A DNA stretch of 64,000 bases from positions 62,001-126,000 of the forward strand of contig NZ_PUBZ01000054.1 of NCBI RefSeq assembly GCF_003205875.1. Direction: 5' to 3'. The notes beneath the pieces were generated by a model, which made no database searches, was not told the origin of the DNA, and saw nothing but the letters and a program-made list of their open reading frames with translations. Positions 9,310 through 15,799 of this stretch are shown piece by piece; position 1 is the first letter of the stretch, and each line of letters opens with the position of its first letter. A program made the translations under genes and the position numbers. Source of the stretch: Herpetosiphon llansteffanensis. Lineage in GTDB: Bacteria > Chloroflexota > Chloroflexia > Chloroflexales > Herpetosiphonaceae.

Positions 9310-9816
9310 ATGGATAGCATTTGGAAAATCAGCATTTGGCAACAATATGGGGCCGCGCTTGCGATGCTGGATGATGGCATAACGCGCTGCCCCGACCAGC
9401 TTTGGACGCTCAGTTTATGGCACGACGCTGATGATCAACGCTATGGCCAATTTTGGTTTGTGGCCTATCATACCCTTTTCTGGACGGATCTGCTGCTGAC
9501 TGGCACGATGGAAGGTTTTGCGCCACCGCCGCCATTTATTCGTGGCAAGCTGCCTGATCAGCCTTATTCCAAAGCCGATGTTTTGAGCTATCTCGCAGTC
9601 TGTCGCCAGCGCTGCCAAACGACGATTGAAGCCTTAACTGAAGCCAAAGCCAAGCAAATCTGTGTGTTTGAATGGATGCAAATTAGCTTTCTTGAATTGA
9701 TTTTCTACAGCATGCGCCACATTCAGGAGCATGCCGCGCAGCTCAGCTTGGTGCTTGGCCAGCAGCATATTCCAGGCGCTGATTGGATTCCGCGCGCAAG
9801 CGCCAACCATGCGTAA
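9310..9816 (+). CDS. DinB-family four-helix protein (first copy)
   Basis: The 168-residue product is a DinB/YfiT-like four-helix bundle with the three expected metal-ligand regions: FVAYHTLFWTDLLLTG near the middle and MRHIQEHAAQLSLVLGQ near the end. Such proteins are metal-dependent small-thiol transferases or have unknown roles. The start at 9310 follows CAGGAGG; the longer frame from 9130 overlaps the promoter side of the divergent oxidase and is unlikely. Clearly paralogous to the gene at 10844-11344. Confidence 0.75.
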   Translation: MDSIWKISIWQQYGAALAMLDDGITRCPDQLWTLSLWHDADDQRYGQFWFVAYHTLFWTDLLLTGTMEGFAPPPPFIRGKLPDQPYSKADVLSYLAVCRQRCQTTIEALTEAKAKQICVFEWMQISFLELIFYSMRHIQEHAAQLSLVLGQQHIPGADWIPRASANHA

Positions 9817-9837
9817 TCACACCGCATAGCTTGATAG

Positions 9838-9869
9838 CGGCCCTAACCTTGCGGGCCGTTGGGTGTTTT
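9838..9869 (+). terminator. Probable terminator after the first DinB gene
   Basis: CGGCCC (9838-9843) pairs with GGGCCG (9853-9858) and is followed by TTGGGTGTTTTA. The U-run is weak, but the position just after the gene and before a new promoter fits. Confidence 0.5.
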
Positions 9870-9921
9870 AGCCACGATCAAGCAATTTCGCACAAAGGTT
9901 TCAATTTGGTCTAAAAAACAC

Positions 9922-9951
9922 TTGACATGTGACCATTTAGTCACATATAAT
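9922..9951 (+). promoter_or_regulatory. Leaderless, autoregulated promoter with ArsR-type operator
   Basis: TTGACA (9922-9927) and TATAAT (9946-9951) are 18 bases apart. The spacer is filled exactly by the inverted repeat TGTGAC-N6-GTCACA (9928-9945), placed where a bound repressor would block RNA polymerase. The ATG at 9958 lies 7 bases after the -10 hexamer, so the transcript should begin at or next to the start codon. Confidence 0.75.
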
Positions 9952-9957
9952 ACAGCT

Positions 9958-10734
9958 ATGGAACAAGAACTTGTCTTTCGAGCCCTCGCCGACCCAACCC
10001 GTCGGCAGCTGCTCGACCTGCTGTTTGAGCGCGATGGCCGCACGCTCAAAGAGTTGGAGTCGGCAATGCCGATGACGAGGTTTGGGGTGATGAAACACCT
10101 GCGCGTACTTGAAGAAGCTGGACTGATTGTGACGCGGAAGGTGGGTCGCGAGCGCTTGCACTATCTCAATCCCGTCCCAATCCAGCTTATTTCCGACCGT
10201 TGGATGAACAAATATGCCGCCAACCGAGCGATGGCACTGATCGATTTGAAAATGGCACTTGAAGGAGGAAGTAACAGCATGACCAGTGAAGCAAAACCAA
10301 AATTAGTCTATCAAACGATTATCAAAGCTTCGCAACAACAAGTGTGGGATGCAATTACCAAGCCTGAGTTTACGAGCCGCTATTACTATGGTTGTACAGT
10401 TGAAACGACTTTAGAGGTTGGTTCACCATTCAACTATCAACGCAGTAATGGTGCGCCAATCGTTGAAGGCGAAGTGTTGGTGGCCGATGCGCCAAATCGC
10501 TTGGTGCATAGCTACCATTCGCTTTGGGCACCTATGAACGCCGATGCACCAACCAAAGTCACTTGGGAACTTGAAGCCATGCCCAATGGCATTACCAAAG
10601 TTACGGTTGTGCACGAAGATTTCGAAGGCGAAACCGCAACCTACCAAGGTCTCAACAGCGGTGGCTGGACGTGGATTCTCAGCAACCTTAAAACCGTGCT
10701 GGAAACCGGCGATTCGTTGCCAGAACAGTATTAG
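9958..10734 (+). CDS. ArsR-family repressor fused to an SRPBCC (AHSA1-like) domain
   Basis: Residues 1-100 form an ArsR winged helix (LADPTRRQLLDLLFERDG, ELESAMPMTRFGVMKHLRVLEEAGL). Residues ~110-258 are an SRPBCC/AHSA1 lipid- or ligand-binding fold (YQTIIKASQQQVWDAIT, TSRYYYGC, GGWTWILSNLKTVLETG). In many genomes these are two adjacent genes; here they are one 258-residue frame. A strong GGAGG followed 9 bases later by an in-frame ATG at 10279 could also give the SRPBCC part alone. The operator inside its own promoter points to autorepression, and the start at 9958 is chosen because translation begins right at the promoter. The ligand is unknown. Confidence 0.85.
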   Translation: MEQELVFRALADPTRRQLLDLLFERDGRTLKELESAMPMTRFGVMKHLRVLEEAGLIVTRKVGRERLHYLNPVPIQLISDRWMNKYAANRAMALIDLKMALEGGSNSMTSEAKPKLVYQTIIKASQQQVWDAITKPEFTSRYYYGCTVETTLEVGSPFNYQRSNGAPIVEGEVLVADAPNRLVHSYHSLWAPMNADAPTKVTWELEAMPNGITKVTVVHEDFEGETATYQGLNSGGWTWILSNLKTVLETGDSLPEQY

Positions 10735-10843
10735 GAAGTAGCAGCGGCACGACTGACGAGCTTTCATGTTTCACGCCTCAGCGGCTCTCGCTTTGCGAGC
10801 CGTTGCTGGCGTTTTAGGCTTTCTTCGTTGGGGGATTGATACA

Positions 10844-11344
10844 ATGTGGATTATTGACCAAAGCATGCTCTGGCGGCAGTTTGATCGTGCAATTACCAAC
10901 CTTGAACAGGCTATTCACAATTGCCCTGAGCACTTGTGGGAAACCCAACTCTGGCCAGACGAGCAAGATCAATGGGTTGCAGCCGGATTTTCCAACTTTT
11001 GGTATCTTGCCTATCACACGCTCTTTTGGATCGATCTCTATTTAACTGGCACTGAAGACGGCTTTATGCCACCAGCGCCGTTTGCGTTGGTAGAAATGCG
11101 CGACAATGAGAGCTTGCCGCGTACTTATACGCCCAGCGAGTTGCTGGGATATTTGGATCATTGCCGCCAAGCCACCCAAAGCACAATCATGCATCTCAGC
11201 ACCGAACAAGCTCAGCGTCGCTGTTCGTTTAGTTGGGGCGAAGTGCCATTTGGCGAGTTGCTGATCTATACCCTGCGTCATGTCCAAGAGCATGGAGCGC
11301 ATTTGCATATGTTTCTTGGCCAGCAAGCTCGGCGCGAAGCCTAA
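10844..11344 (+). CDS. DinB-family four-helix protein (second copy)
   Basis: The 166-residue product is a paralogue of the gene at 9310, sharing W..QLW, FWYLAYHTLFWIDLYLTGTEDGF and LRHVQEHGAHLHMFLGQQ cut into similar helices with the same His positions. The start at 10844 follows GGGGGA at a normal distance; an upstream in-frame ATG at 10766 would read an unlikely Ala/Leu-rich leader. It may be cotranscribed with the ArsR-SRPBCC gene 110 bases upstream. It is the last host gene before the integrated element. Confidence 0.72.
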   Translation: MWIIDQSMLWRQFDRAITNLEQAIHNCPEHLWETQLWPDEQDQWVAAGFSNFWYLAYHTLFWIDLYLTGTEDGFMPPAPFALVEMRDNESLPRTYTPSELLGYLDHCRQATQSTIMHLSTEQAQRRCSFSWGEVPFGELLIYTLRHVQEHGAHLHMFLGQQARREA

Positions 11345-11356
11345 TTTGGGCATAAC

Positions 11357-11388
11357 AAAAGGGCCGTTGCTTTTCAGCAACAGCCCTG
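11357..11388 (-). terminator. Orphaned native terminator of the tRNA-Lys gene
   Basis: On the minus strand, GGGCTGTTGCT pairs with AGCAACGGCCC (one G-U pair) around a GAAA-type loop and is followed by TTTTG. It directly abuts the left attachment core that contains the tRNA 3' CCA, so before integration it must have stood just after the tRNA now found at 61882-61956. The element has separated the two by about 50 kb. Confidence 0.8.
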
Positions 11389-11389
11389 G

Positions 11390-11406
11390 TTGGTGAGCCG
11401 GGTGGG
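11390..11406. other. Left attachment site core (attL), 17-bp direct repeat
   Basis: TTGGTGAGCCGGGTGGG is identical to 61881-61897; identity stops abruptly on both sides. The motif is the 3' end of a tRNA gene including CCA (antisense on the plus strand). Here it is followed by phage DNA rather than by the rest of the tRNA. Confidence 0.85.
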
Positions 11407-11500
11407 CAGCCAACCACCAACCTGTAACTTCACCATGCCCCAAATATGGACTGCGTATCGAACCCCACTGGTCAGAAACGTAGCATATTAGGGGCATTCT

Positions 11501-12289
11501 ATGTTAGAGCAACATAACCGGCAATCCATTAAATCATTGATCATCTTTGGCAGCGGCGCGGCTTACGTCCTATCCATTGTCATGATGGAAGTGCTTGTAG
11601 GCTTTGCCTTAGGCGATATTAGTGAATCACTCATTATGCGTGGCTTAGTAGGCATTGGCATTTTGGGCACTTTCATTAGTGCCTGCTTGATTCCACTCGC
11701 ATTGCACTACTGGCTAGCGCCTGGCACCCAATTCATTGTGGGCATCCTCTTTTGGCTGGTTGATATTGCGGTGCTGGCAATCAATGCTACCACCAGCTAT
11801 CAACTGATTAAGAATCTTGAGTTGTCTAGCTTCTTCACCATGTGGCAATTAGCGATTCCCTTCATTGGCCCAGCTATCACCATTCTTGGCTGGGGCTTGG
11901 TATATCTGGCCGATGATGGCCAAAAGGATCGGCAATCGGATCGGTTACTTGAAACCTCAAAACGGGCCTTGATGCGTGAAGCTGAATATGCGCGGGTCAG
12001 TGCCGAGCATGAATTTGCTATGCGGCAAATTGCGCAAGTGAAGCAATCGCTGATGATGGCATTACAAGCCAGCGATATTGCGAAGGTTGCCGAGCAGGGC
12101 GCGTATAACTCAGCGCTGCAAATCACCCGCCAAATTGTTGGGCTGCCATTGAATAGCCCAAATCCAACCGAGCCAATTCAAAGCCAAACCCATGATCAAA
12201 TTGACCAACCGCAGGATTTACATTTTGATACCACGCCCATCATTTATCCCAATAGCGACGGATATGCTGATCAACCAAAAAACGATTAG
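11501..12289 (+). CDS. Four-helix membrane protein with cytoplasmic coiled-coil tail, unknown function
   Basis: The 262-residue product has about four transmembrane segments in residues 14-145 (for example LIIFGSGAAYVLSIVMMEVL and WQLAIPFIGPAITILGWGL), then a long charged helical tail (~150-215) and a polar Gln/Asn/Pro-rich end. No family recognised. AGGGG precedes the ATG. It is the first gene after attL, and in the excised circle it would lie 9 bases after the recombinase stop, possibly in the same transcript. Confidence 0.6.
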   Translation: MLEQHNRQSIKSLIIFGSGAAYVLSIVMMEVLVGFALGDISESLIMRGLVGIGILGTFISACLIPLALHYWLAPGTQFIVGILFWLVDIAVLAINATTSYQLIKNLELSSFFTMWQLAIPFIGPAITILGWGLVYLADDGQKDRQSDRLLETSKRALMREAEYARVSAEHEFAMRQIAQVKQSLMMALQASDIAKVAEQGAYNSALQITRQIVGLPLNSPNPTEPIQSQTHDQIDQPQDLHFDTTPIIYPNSDGYADQPKND

Positions 12290-12309
12290 CGCCAACGATT
12301 GATACCGAT

Positions 12310-12895
12310 GTGGTGCAGCCTGACACCAGCTGCACCACACCCCAATCGTTGGCCGATCTCCCACTGACACTAGCCAATGAATCAACTGACACTATCGTTT
12401 TTGCAACTGACACCAATGATTTTGAACAATTACCGCTGCTCTTCGACGAATTCAACATTCTCGAATGGCGCAGAGAAATCAAAGAACGGGGCAAGTATTG
12501 GCAGTGGCGCAAAGGCAGCGGGGATTATCGACCATCGCGGTATGGTGGCACCTTTGACCAACTTGATGATGAACGGAAGGCCCAATATGCCGTCAACAAA
12601 CACATCTACGGACGAAACCGAGCAGCCCAAGCCCAAGAAAAAGAAAGTGACACCAACGAACCAAACCAACCAGCGGTACAAACCAGTGACACCAGCCGAA
12701 GCGCTGGAGATGCTGCGCAGCGCCATAGTGTATTGCCAGATCAGCGGCGTACCATTGAAGTTCAACCAGAATCAAGCCGGATTACGCCTTCAGCTTGATG
12801 ACGTATTTTTGGATGGTGTTCGATTCATTCATCGACCAGTGACACTAGCCAATCCTACAGTGACACCAGTTTCAAAACCGCAAAAAAGAAACTGA
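12310..12895 (+). pseudogene. Small phage gene split over two frames (frameshifted or two-part)
   Basis: Two overlapping frames each hold half of a plausible protein. The first (GTG 12310, stop 12798) is convincing around EWRREIKERGKYWQWRKG and YRPSRYGGTF but turns to low-quality residues after ~12640. The second (+1 relative, stop 12895) is poor at first, then convincing from about 12640: PAEALEMLRSAIVYCQISGV and LQLDDVFLDGVRF. The switch falls near AAGAAAAAGAAAG (12635-12647). A +1 step does not match a normal -1 slip, so a single-base indel is the simplest reading. No clear ribosome-binding site. The repeated TGACACYA motif runs through both frames. Confidence 0.45.
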
Positions 12896-12900
12896 CACCA
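12321..12900 (+). repeat. Iteron-like cluster of nine TGACAC(C/T)A motifs
   Basis: Same-orientation copies start at 12321, 12365, 12387, 12408, 12648, 12687, 12840, 12861 and 12893. Several spacings are 21-22 bases or a multiple (44, 22, 21, 21), so they recur on the same face of the helix. They fall in different codon registers (read as TDT, LTL or VTP), which argues for a DNA-level rather than protein-level repeat. The last copy abuts the palindrome at 12899. The motif core GACACCA also occurs in the iterons near 58.8 kb. Confidence 0.55.
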
Positions 12901-12923
12901 AATTCCGAAAATTTCGGAATTTG
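12899..12923. repeat. 25-bp palindrome, copy 1 (perfect)
   Basis: Arms CAAATTCCGAAA and its exact complement flank one central A. Near-identical palindromes occur at 43906-43930 and 52575-52595, all inside the element. Three tandem ATGTGGGAT units follow at 12929-12955. It could be an operator or a partition (ParB-type) site; nothing here decides. Confidence 0.7.
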
Positions 12924-12961
12924 GAAAAATGTGGGATATGTGGGATATGTGGGATAAAGTC

Positions 12962-13171
12962 ATGACTTTTCAAATCTTTTATTGTTCCCACTGTGGTACG
13001 CCGTTGGGTTTCATTCCGCATGATGGTTTTGCATTAATGTGTGGGCTTGCCAGCATCACAACCACCACCCCAATCACCTGTGGAGCCTGCAAGAACCAAA
13101 CGGTCTGGTATGCACCAAAGCGGCAGCGACGCAAAAAGCAACGACTAGGGATCGTTAGGCAAACCACTTGA
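12962..13171 (+). CDS. Small zinc-ribbon protein, Com-like
   Basis: The 69-residue product has two CxxC knuckles (YCSHCG and TCGACK) about 30 residues apart and a very basic tail (KRQRRKKQR). The layout recalls the Mu Com zinc-ribbon RNA-binding regulators, but similarity is too short to be sure. The ATG at 12962 (MTFQIFYC) is preferred over 12929, whose extra residues come only from the ATGTGGGAT tandem repeat. Confidence 0.55.
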   Translation: MTFQIFYCSHCGTPLGFIPHDGFALMCGLASITTTTPITCGACKNQTVWYAPKRQRRKKQRLGIVRQTT

Positions 13172-13315
13172 CGATTGAAAACAAATGTGCTAAATTCTTA
13201 ATACATTTGCATATCCGTTCGTGATGGCTGGCTTGATGATTGTCGCTGGTATCACGCTCACGAAGAAGCGGCTCGTGTTAGTTCCTTGGGAACTAGCGCG
13301 AGCTTTTGCTTTTTA
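13168..13315 (+). promoter_or_regulatory. Late promoter with terminator-bearing leader
   Basis: TTGACG (13168-13173) and TAAATT (13191-13196) with a 17-base spacer lie at the start of the late block. About 75 bases on is a strong hairpin terminator (13271-13303: GCTCG...TAGTTCC, TTGG loop, complement) followed by TTTTGCTTTTT. The leader also holds possible competing pairings (TTCGTGA near 13219 with TCACGAA near 13258). A promoter followed at once by a terminator before the lysis and head genes suggests attenuation or antitermination control of late expression. Confidence 0.5.
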
Positions 13316-13375
13316 ACCCATCTTCTACCGGATTTCGATTCTGGCCTTGCGTTTGTTATTTTCAAGGATCTCCCA

Positions 13376-13870
13376 ATGGCCGAGGCTGAACAAGCAATCA
13401 AATTGATTAATGGCAATGGCCTTATTGGAATCCTGATAGTGCTGTTGTTTTTTCTAAGTCGATCAGCGGTCGCAAGCAAAATTTGGGATTGGTTTGTCTC
13501 GTGGTTCAATCCCGAACGTGCTGATGCCAAGCAGAAGGCTAAGCAAGATGCACAAGAGCGTGAATCGCGACTACGCCGCGAGGAACTTGAGCTTCTTTCG
13601 CATGTCTATGATGGCGAGTTGCTCGATGCCTACAAGAAAAATACTGAGGTCAATACCCAAGCCGTGATGACCATGCAAGCGATTCAGATTGAGCTGCGGG
13701 CATCCCGCCAAGACCTTGATGATATGAAGCTGGATATTGCAGGTATCTATGCCTACATCCGTCAACCCCAGCTGAGCCGCGAACGCCGGAACCCAACCCA
13801 ACCAAATCAATCATTACCAACAAATCAGGAGGGTAAGCCCAATGCTCGTAACCATCAACGCAATCGCTAA
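13376..13870 (+). CDS. Single-span membrane protein with coiled coil, lysis-region
   Basis: The 164-residue product has an N-terminal transmembrane helix (GNGLIGILIVLLFFLSRS, residues ~14-31) and then a charged helical region rich in K, E, R and Q (QKAKQDAQERESRLRREELE), as in holin accessory or pinholin-like proteins. An AAGGA stands before the ATG at 13376. It overlaps the holin gene by 29 bases, so it is probably part of the lysis set; its exact role is not known. Confidence 0.55.
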   Translation: MAEAEQAIKLINGNGLIGILIVLLFFLSRSAVASKIWDWFVSWFNPERADAKQKAKQDAQERESRLRREELELLSHVYDGELLDAYKKNTEVNTQAVMTMQAIQIELRASRQDLDDMKLDIAGIYAYIRQPQLSRERRNPTQPNQSLPTNQEGKPNARNHQRNR

Positions 13871-14237
13871 CGCCATTGTCCCTGTGCTGCTTTCGGTCAT
13901 TTTTGGCATTTTGGCCCATTCAGCTCCAGCGCTGATCAAACTTGGCACGGCATTCATTAATTCCAAGCTGACCGAACATCAACAAGCAGTTCTTTATGCC
14001 GCCGTGAAGGTCGGCGAACGGGCCGCTGCTGCGCAAGGCTTTACCCCTGAGAACGCATGGGAATCGGCCAAAGACGTTGCGGTCAACGCTGCCATCGAGT
14101 ATGCCAAGCGGTTTGGCATCTCCCTCGACCCAAAAACGCTCACCCCGTTGATTGAGGCCGAAGCGGCCAAGCAAGAGCGCCTTCGGCCAATGGTGATTGA
14201 TAGTTCGTTCGTGCCGGTTGTGACCGACGGAGTGTAG
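13842..14237 (+). CDS. Phage holin, LLH-type
   Basis: The 131-residue product has one N-terminal hydrophobic segment (IVPVLLSVIFGILAHSAPAL) followed by amphipathic helices and the pattern LYAAVKVGERAAAAQGF...NAAIEYAKRFGI seen in LLH-family holins. Holins open the membrane at the end of infection so the endolysin can reach the wall. AGGAGGG precedes the ATG. It sits directly before the amidase, which supports the call. Confidence 0.75.
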   Translation: MLVTINAIANAIVPVLLSVIFGILAHSAPALIKLGTAFINSKLTEHQQAVLYAAVKVGERAAAAQGFTPENAWESAKDVAVNAAIEYAKRFGISLDPKTLTPLIEAEAAKQERLRPMVIDSSFVPVVTDGV

Positions 14238-14240
14238 CCA

Positions 14241-15005
14241 ATGAGTATCCTTGATTTGCCAGTTGTTGATATTCGGCATCTGCTGTTGCGTCGCCCATCG
14301 CGCCATCTCATCACACGGCCACTGAACAGCATTAGTGGTAGTGCAGTGCATTACAACGGCGATGCTACCGATATTGCCGTGCTTGAAAGCGCAGAGATTC
14401 GGCATCTTCAGGCAATTGCGAAGTATCACGTTGGAAAAATTTGGGGCTATGCCCAAGGCGTGGCTATTTATGGCCACGGCATTATGTATCACTACGCTAT
14501 CGGCGCGACTGGCACGATCTACTGGCTGCGCAACCAGAGCGACATTCTTTGGCATTGTGGCAATGCGACGGGCAACAACACAACCGTTGCTGTACACGCG
14601 CCTATTGGTGGCAAGCAACGCCCAGCGGATAAACAATGGGATTCCATGATCAAACTGTTCAATGCGTTGGCTGATGATCGCGGGTTTCATGCGAAGTCCA
14701 AAACATTGGGTCATAAGGAGTGGAATCCCAGCGAATGCCCAGGCATCCCGCTGATGGACAAGATCAAAACGTGGAGAAATGAAACGGATCGCCGTGGTCG
14801 CTATGAAGTTATTAGCCCAGATGGGGCCAACGTTCGACAAGCGCCCACGACCCAAGCAGGAATTGCCGTGGTCTATCCGGTCGGCTATCAGTTTGATGTG
14901 TACGGCATTACCCGTGGTCAATCAATCGCCGGCATTGATGAATGGCTGAACAGTGGTGACATGCGTGGTTTCGTGCACCCTACAACATCGCGAAAGATAG
15001 CCTAA
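14241..15005 (+). CDS. Phage endolysin: N-acetylmuramoyl-L-alanine amidase with SH3-like tail
   Basis: The 254-residue product has an Amidase_2 (PGRP) fold with the zinc ligands visible as VHYNGD, ILWHCGN and GHKEWNPSECPG, and a C-terminal SH3b-like segment (ANVRQAP...VVYPVGYQFDVYG, residues ~195-245) that would bind the wall. It cuts the amide bond between muramic acid and the stem peptide. It follows the holin by three bases and overlaps the next small gene. No signal peptide, consistent with holin-dependent release. Confidence 0.88.
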   Translation: MSILDLPVVDIRHLLLRRPSRHLITRPLNSISGSAVHYNGDATDIAVLESAEIRHLQAIAKYHVGKIWGYAQGVAIYGHGIMYHYAIGATGTIYWLRNQSDILWHCGNATGNNTTVAVHAPIGGKQRPADKQWDSMIKLFNALADDRGFHAKSKTLGHKEWNPSECPGIPLMDKIKTWRNETDRRGRYEVISPDGANVRQAPTTQAGIAVVYPVGYQFDVYGITRGQSIAGIDEWLNSGDMRGFVHPTTSRKIA

Positions 15006-15109
15006 TGATCTGGTATGCGCTGAGCTATCTCGGCTTCGTGTATGTCTTTTTGATCGCTATCAATATCGATTTATGGCGATTTTTCAGAGACCTTGATCAA
15101 GAACCCTAG
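15005..15109 (+). CDS. Tiny membrane protein (34 residues), lysis region
   Basis: An ATG at 15005 overlaps the amidase TAA (TAATG) and opens a 34-residue frame of which about 22 residues are hydrophobic (YLGFVYVFLIAINIDLW), ending in charged residues. Such small single-span proteins often sit beside phage amidases as holin partners or spanin-like factors. Evidence is only the coupling, composition and place. Confidence 0.45.
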   Translation: MIWYALSYLGFVYVFLIAINIDLWRFFRDLDQEP

Positions 15110-15166
15110 ATCTCAAACGTATTATTACCCGCCGCGCCAGCGGCGACACGACCGAGGCGGTGACCA

Positions 15167-15799
15167 ATGACCACCAACAAAGCAGAAAAAGCATTGACGG
15201 CGAAACAACGGCGCTTTGTTGATGAATATTTGGTCGATTTCAACGCCACACAGGCGGCCATTCGTGCGGGCCATTCTCAACGTTCAGCGTCATCAATCGG
15301 ATCGGAAAACCTGAGAAAACCTGAGATTCAGACCGAAATTAATCGTCGACTCGATAGCATCATGCCCAAGGCTGAAATCTTGGGGCGGCTCGCACAGCAG
15401 GCTCGCAGCACCATGCAGGATTTCTTTTTTATCGGCATGGAAGAGCGAACGATTGAAAAACGCCGGATTCAGATCAGCGTTGACGACAAGGGCCGTCAAG
15501 GGCAAGAGGTAATTTTGGAGGAAACCGAGGAGAAAGCCATGCGTCCGGCTGTCTACCTCAGCCTCGTCAAAGCCCAAAACCTCGGCAAGATGCACTTGAT
15601 TAAGAAGTATTCGTTGGGACCAAAAGGTGAATCAATAGAGCTATACAACGCGCAGGATGCACTGACCACGCTGGGCAAGTATCACGCGATGTGGGTGGAT
15701 CGCGCGGAAGTCACTGGCGAGGATGGTGGTCCAATTGAAATTTCTGAAATCGTTGTAAAGAAGAGCCATGAGCGTCCCCCAGCTCTGGACGACGACTAA
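15167..15799 (+). CDS. Terminase small subunit
   Basis: The 210-residue product shows the Terminase_2 helix-turn-helix start (LTAKQRRFVDEYLVDFNATQ, then AAIRAGHSQRSASSIGSENL). It recognises packaging sites on phage DNA and loads the large subunit. GAGGCGGTG precedes the ATG. The end overlaps the large-subunit start by 32 bases, a usual coupling. Confidence 0.9.
   Translation: MTTNKAEKALTAKQRRFVDEYLVDFNATQAAIRAGHSQRSASSIGSENLRKPEIQTEINRRLDSIMPKAEILGRLAQQARSTMQDFFFIGMEERTIEKRRIQISVDDKGRQGQEVILEETEEKAMRPAVYLSLVKAQNLGKMHLIKKYSLGPKGESIELYNAQDALTTLGKYHAMWVDRAEVTGEDGGPIEISEIVVKKSHERPPALDDD

Noticed and set aside
11042-11497. Minus-strand frame of 151 codons across the left attachment site
   Set aside because: It shadows the second DinB gene, runs through the terminator and attachment core, and has no ribosome-binding site.
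12929-12955. Three ATGTGGGAT units as a protein repeat (MWD x3)
   Set aside because: Better explained as a DNA repeat beside the palindrome; the zinc-ribbon gene has a better start at 12962.
13920-14921. Minus-strand frame of 333 codons
   Set aside because: Antisense to holin and amidase, both with clear family motifs; the reading is rich in Cys/His/Arg as typical shadow frames are.
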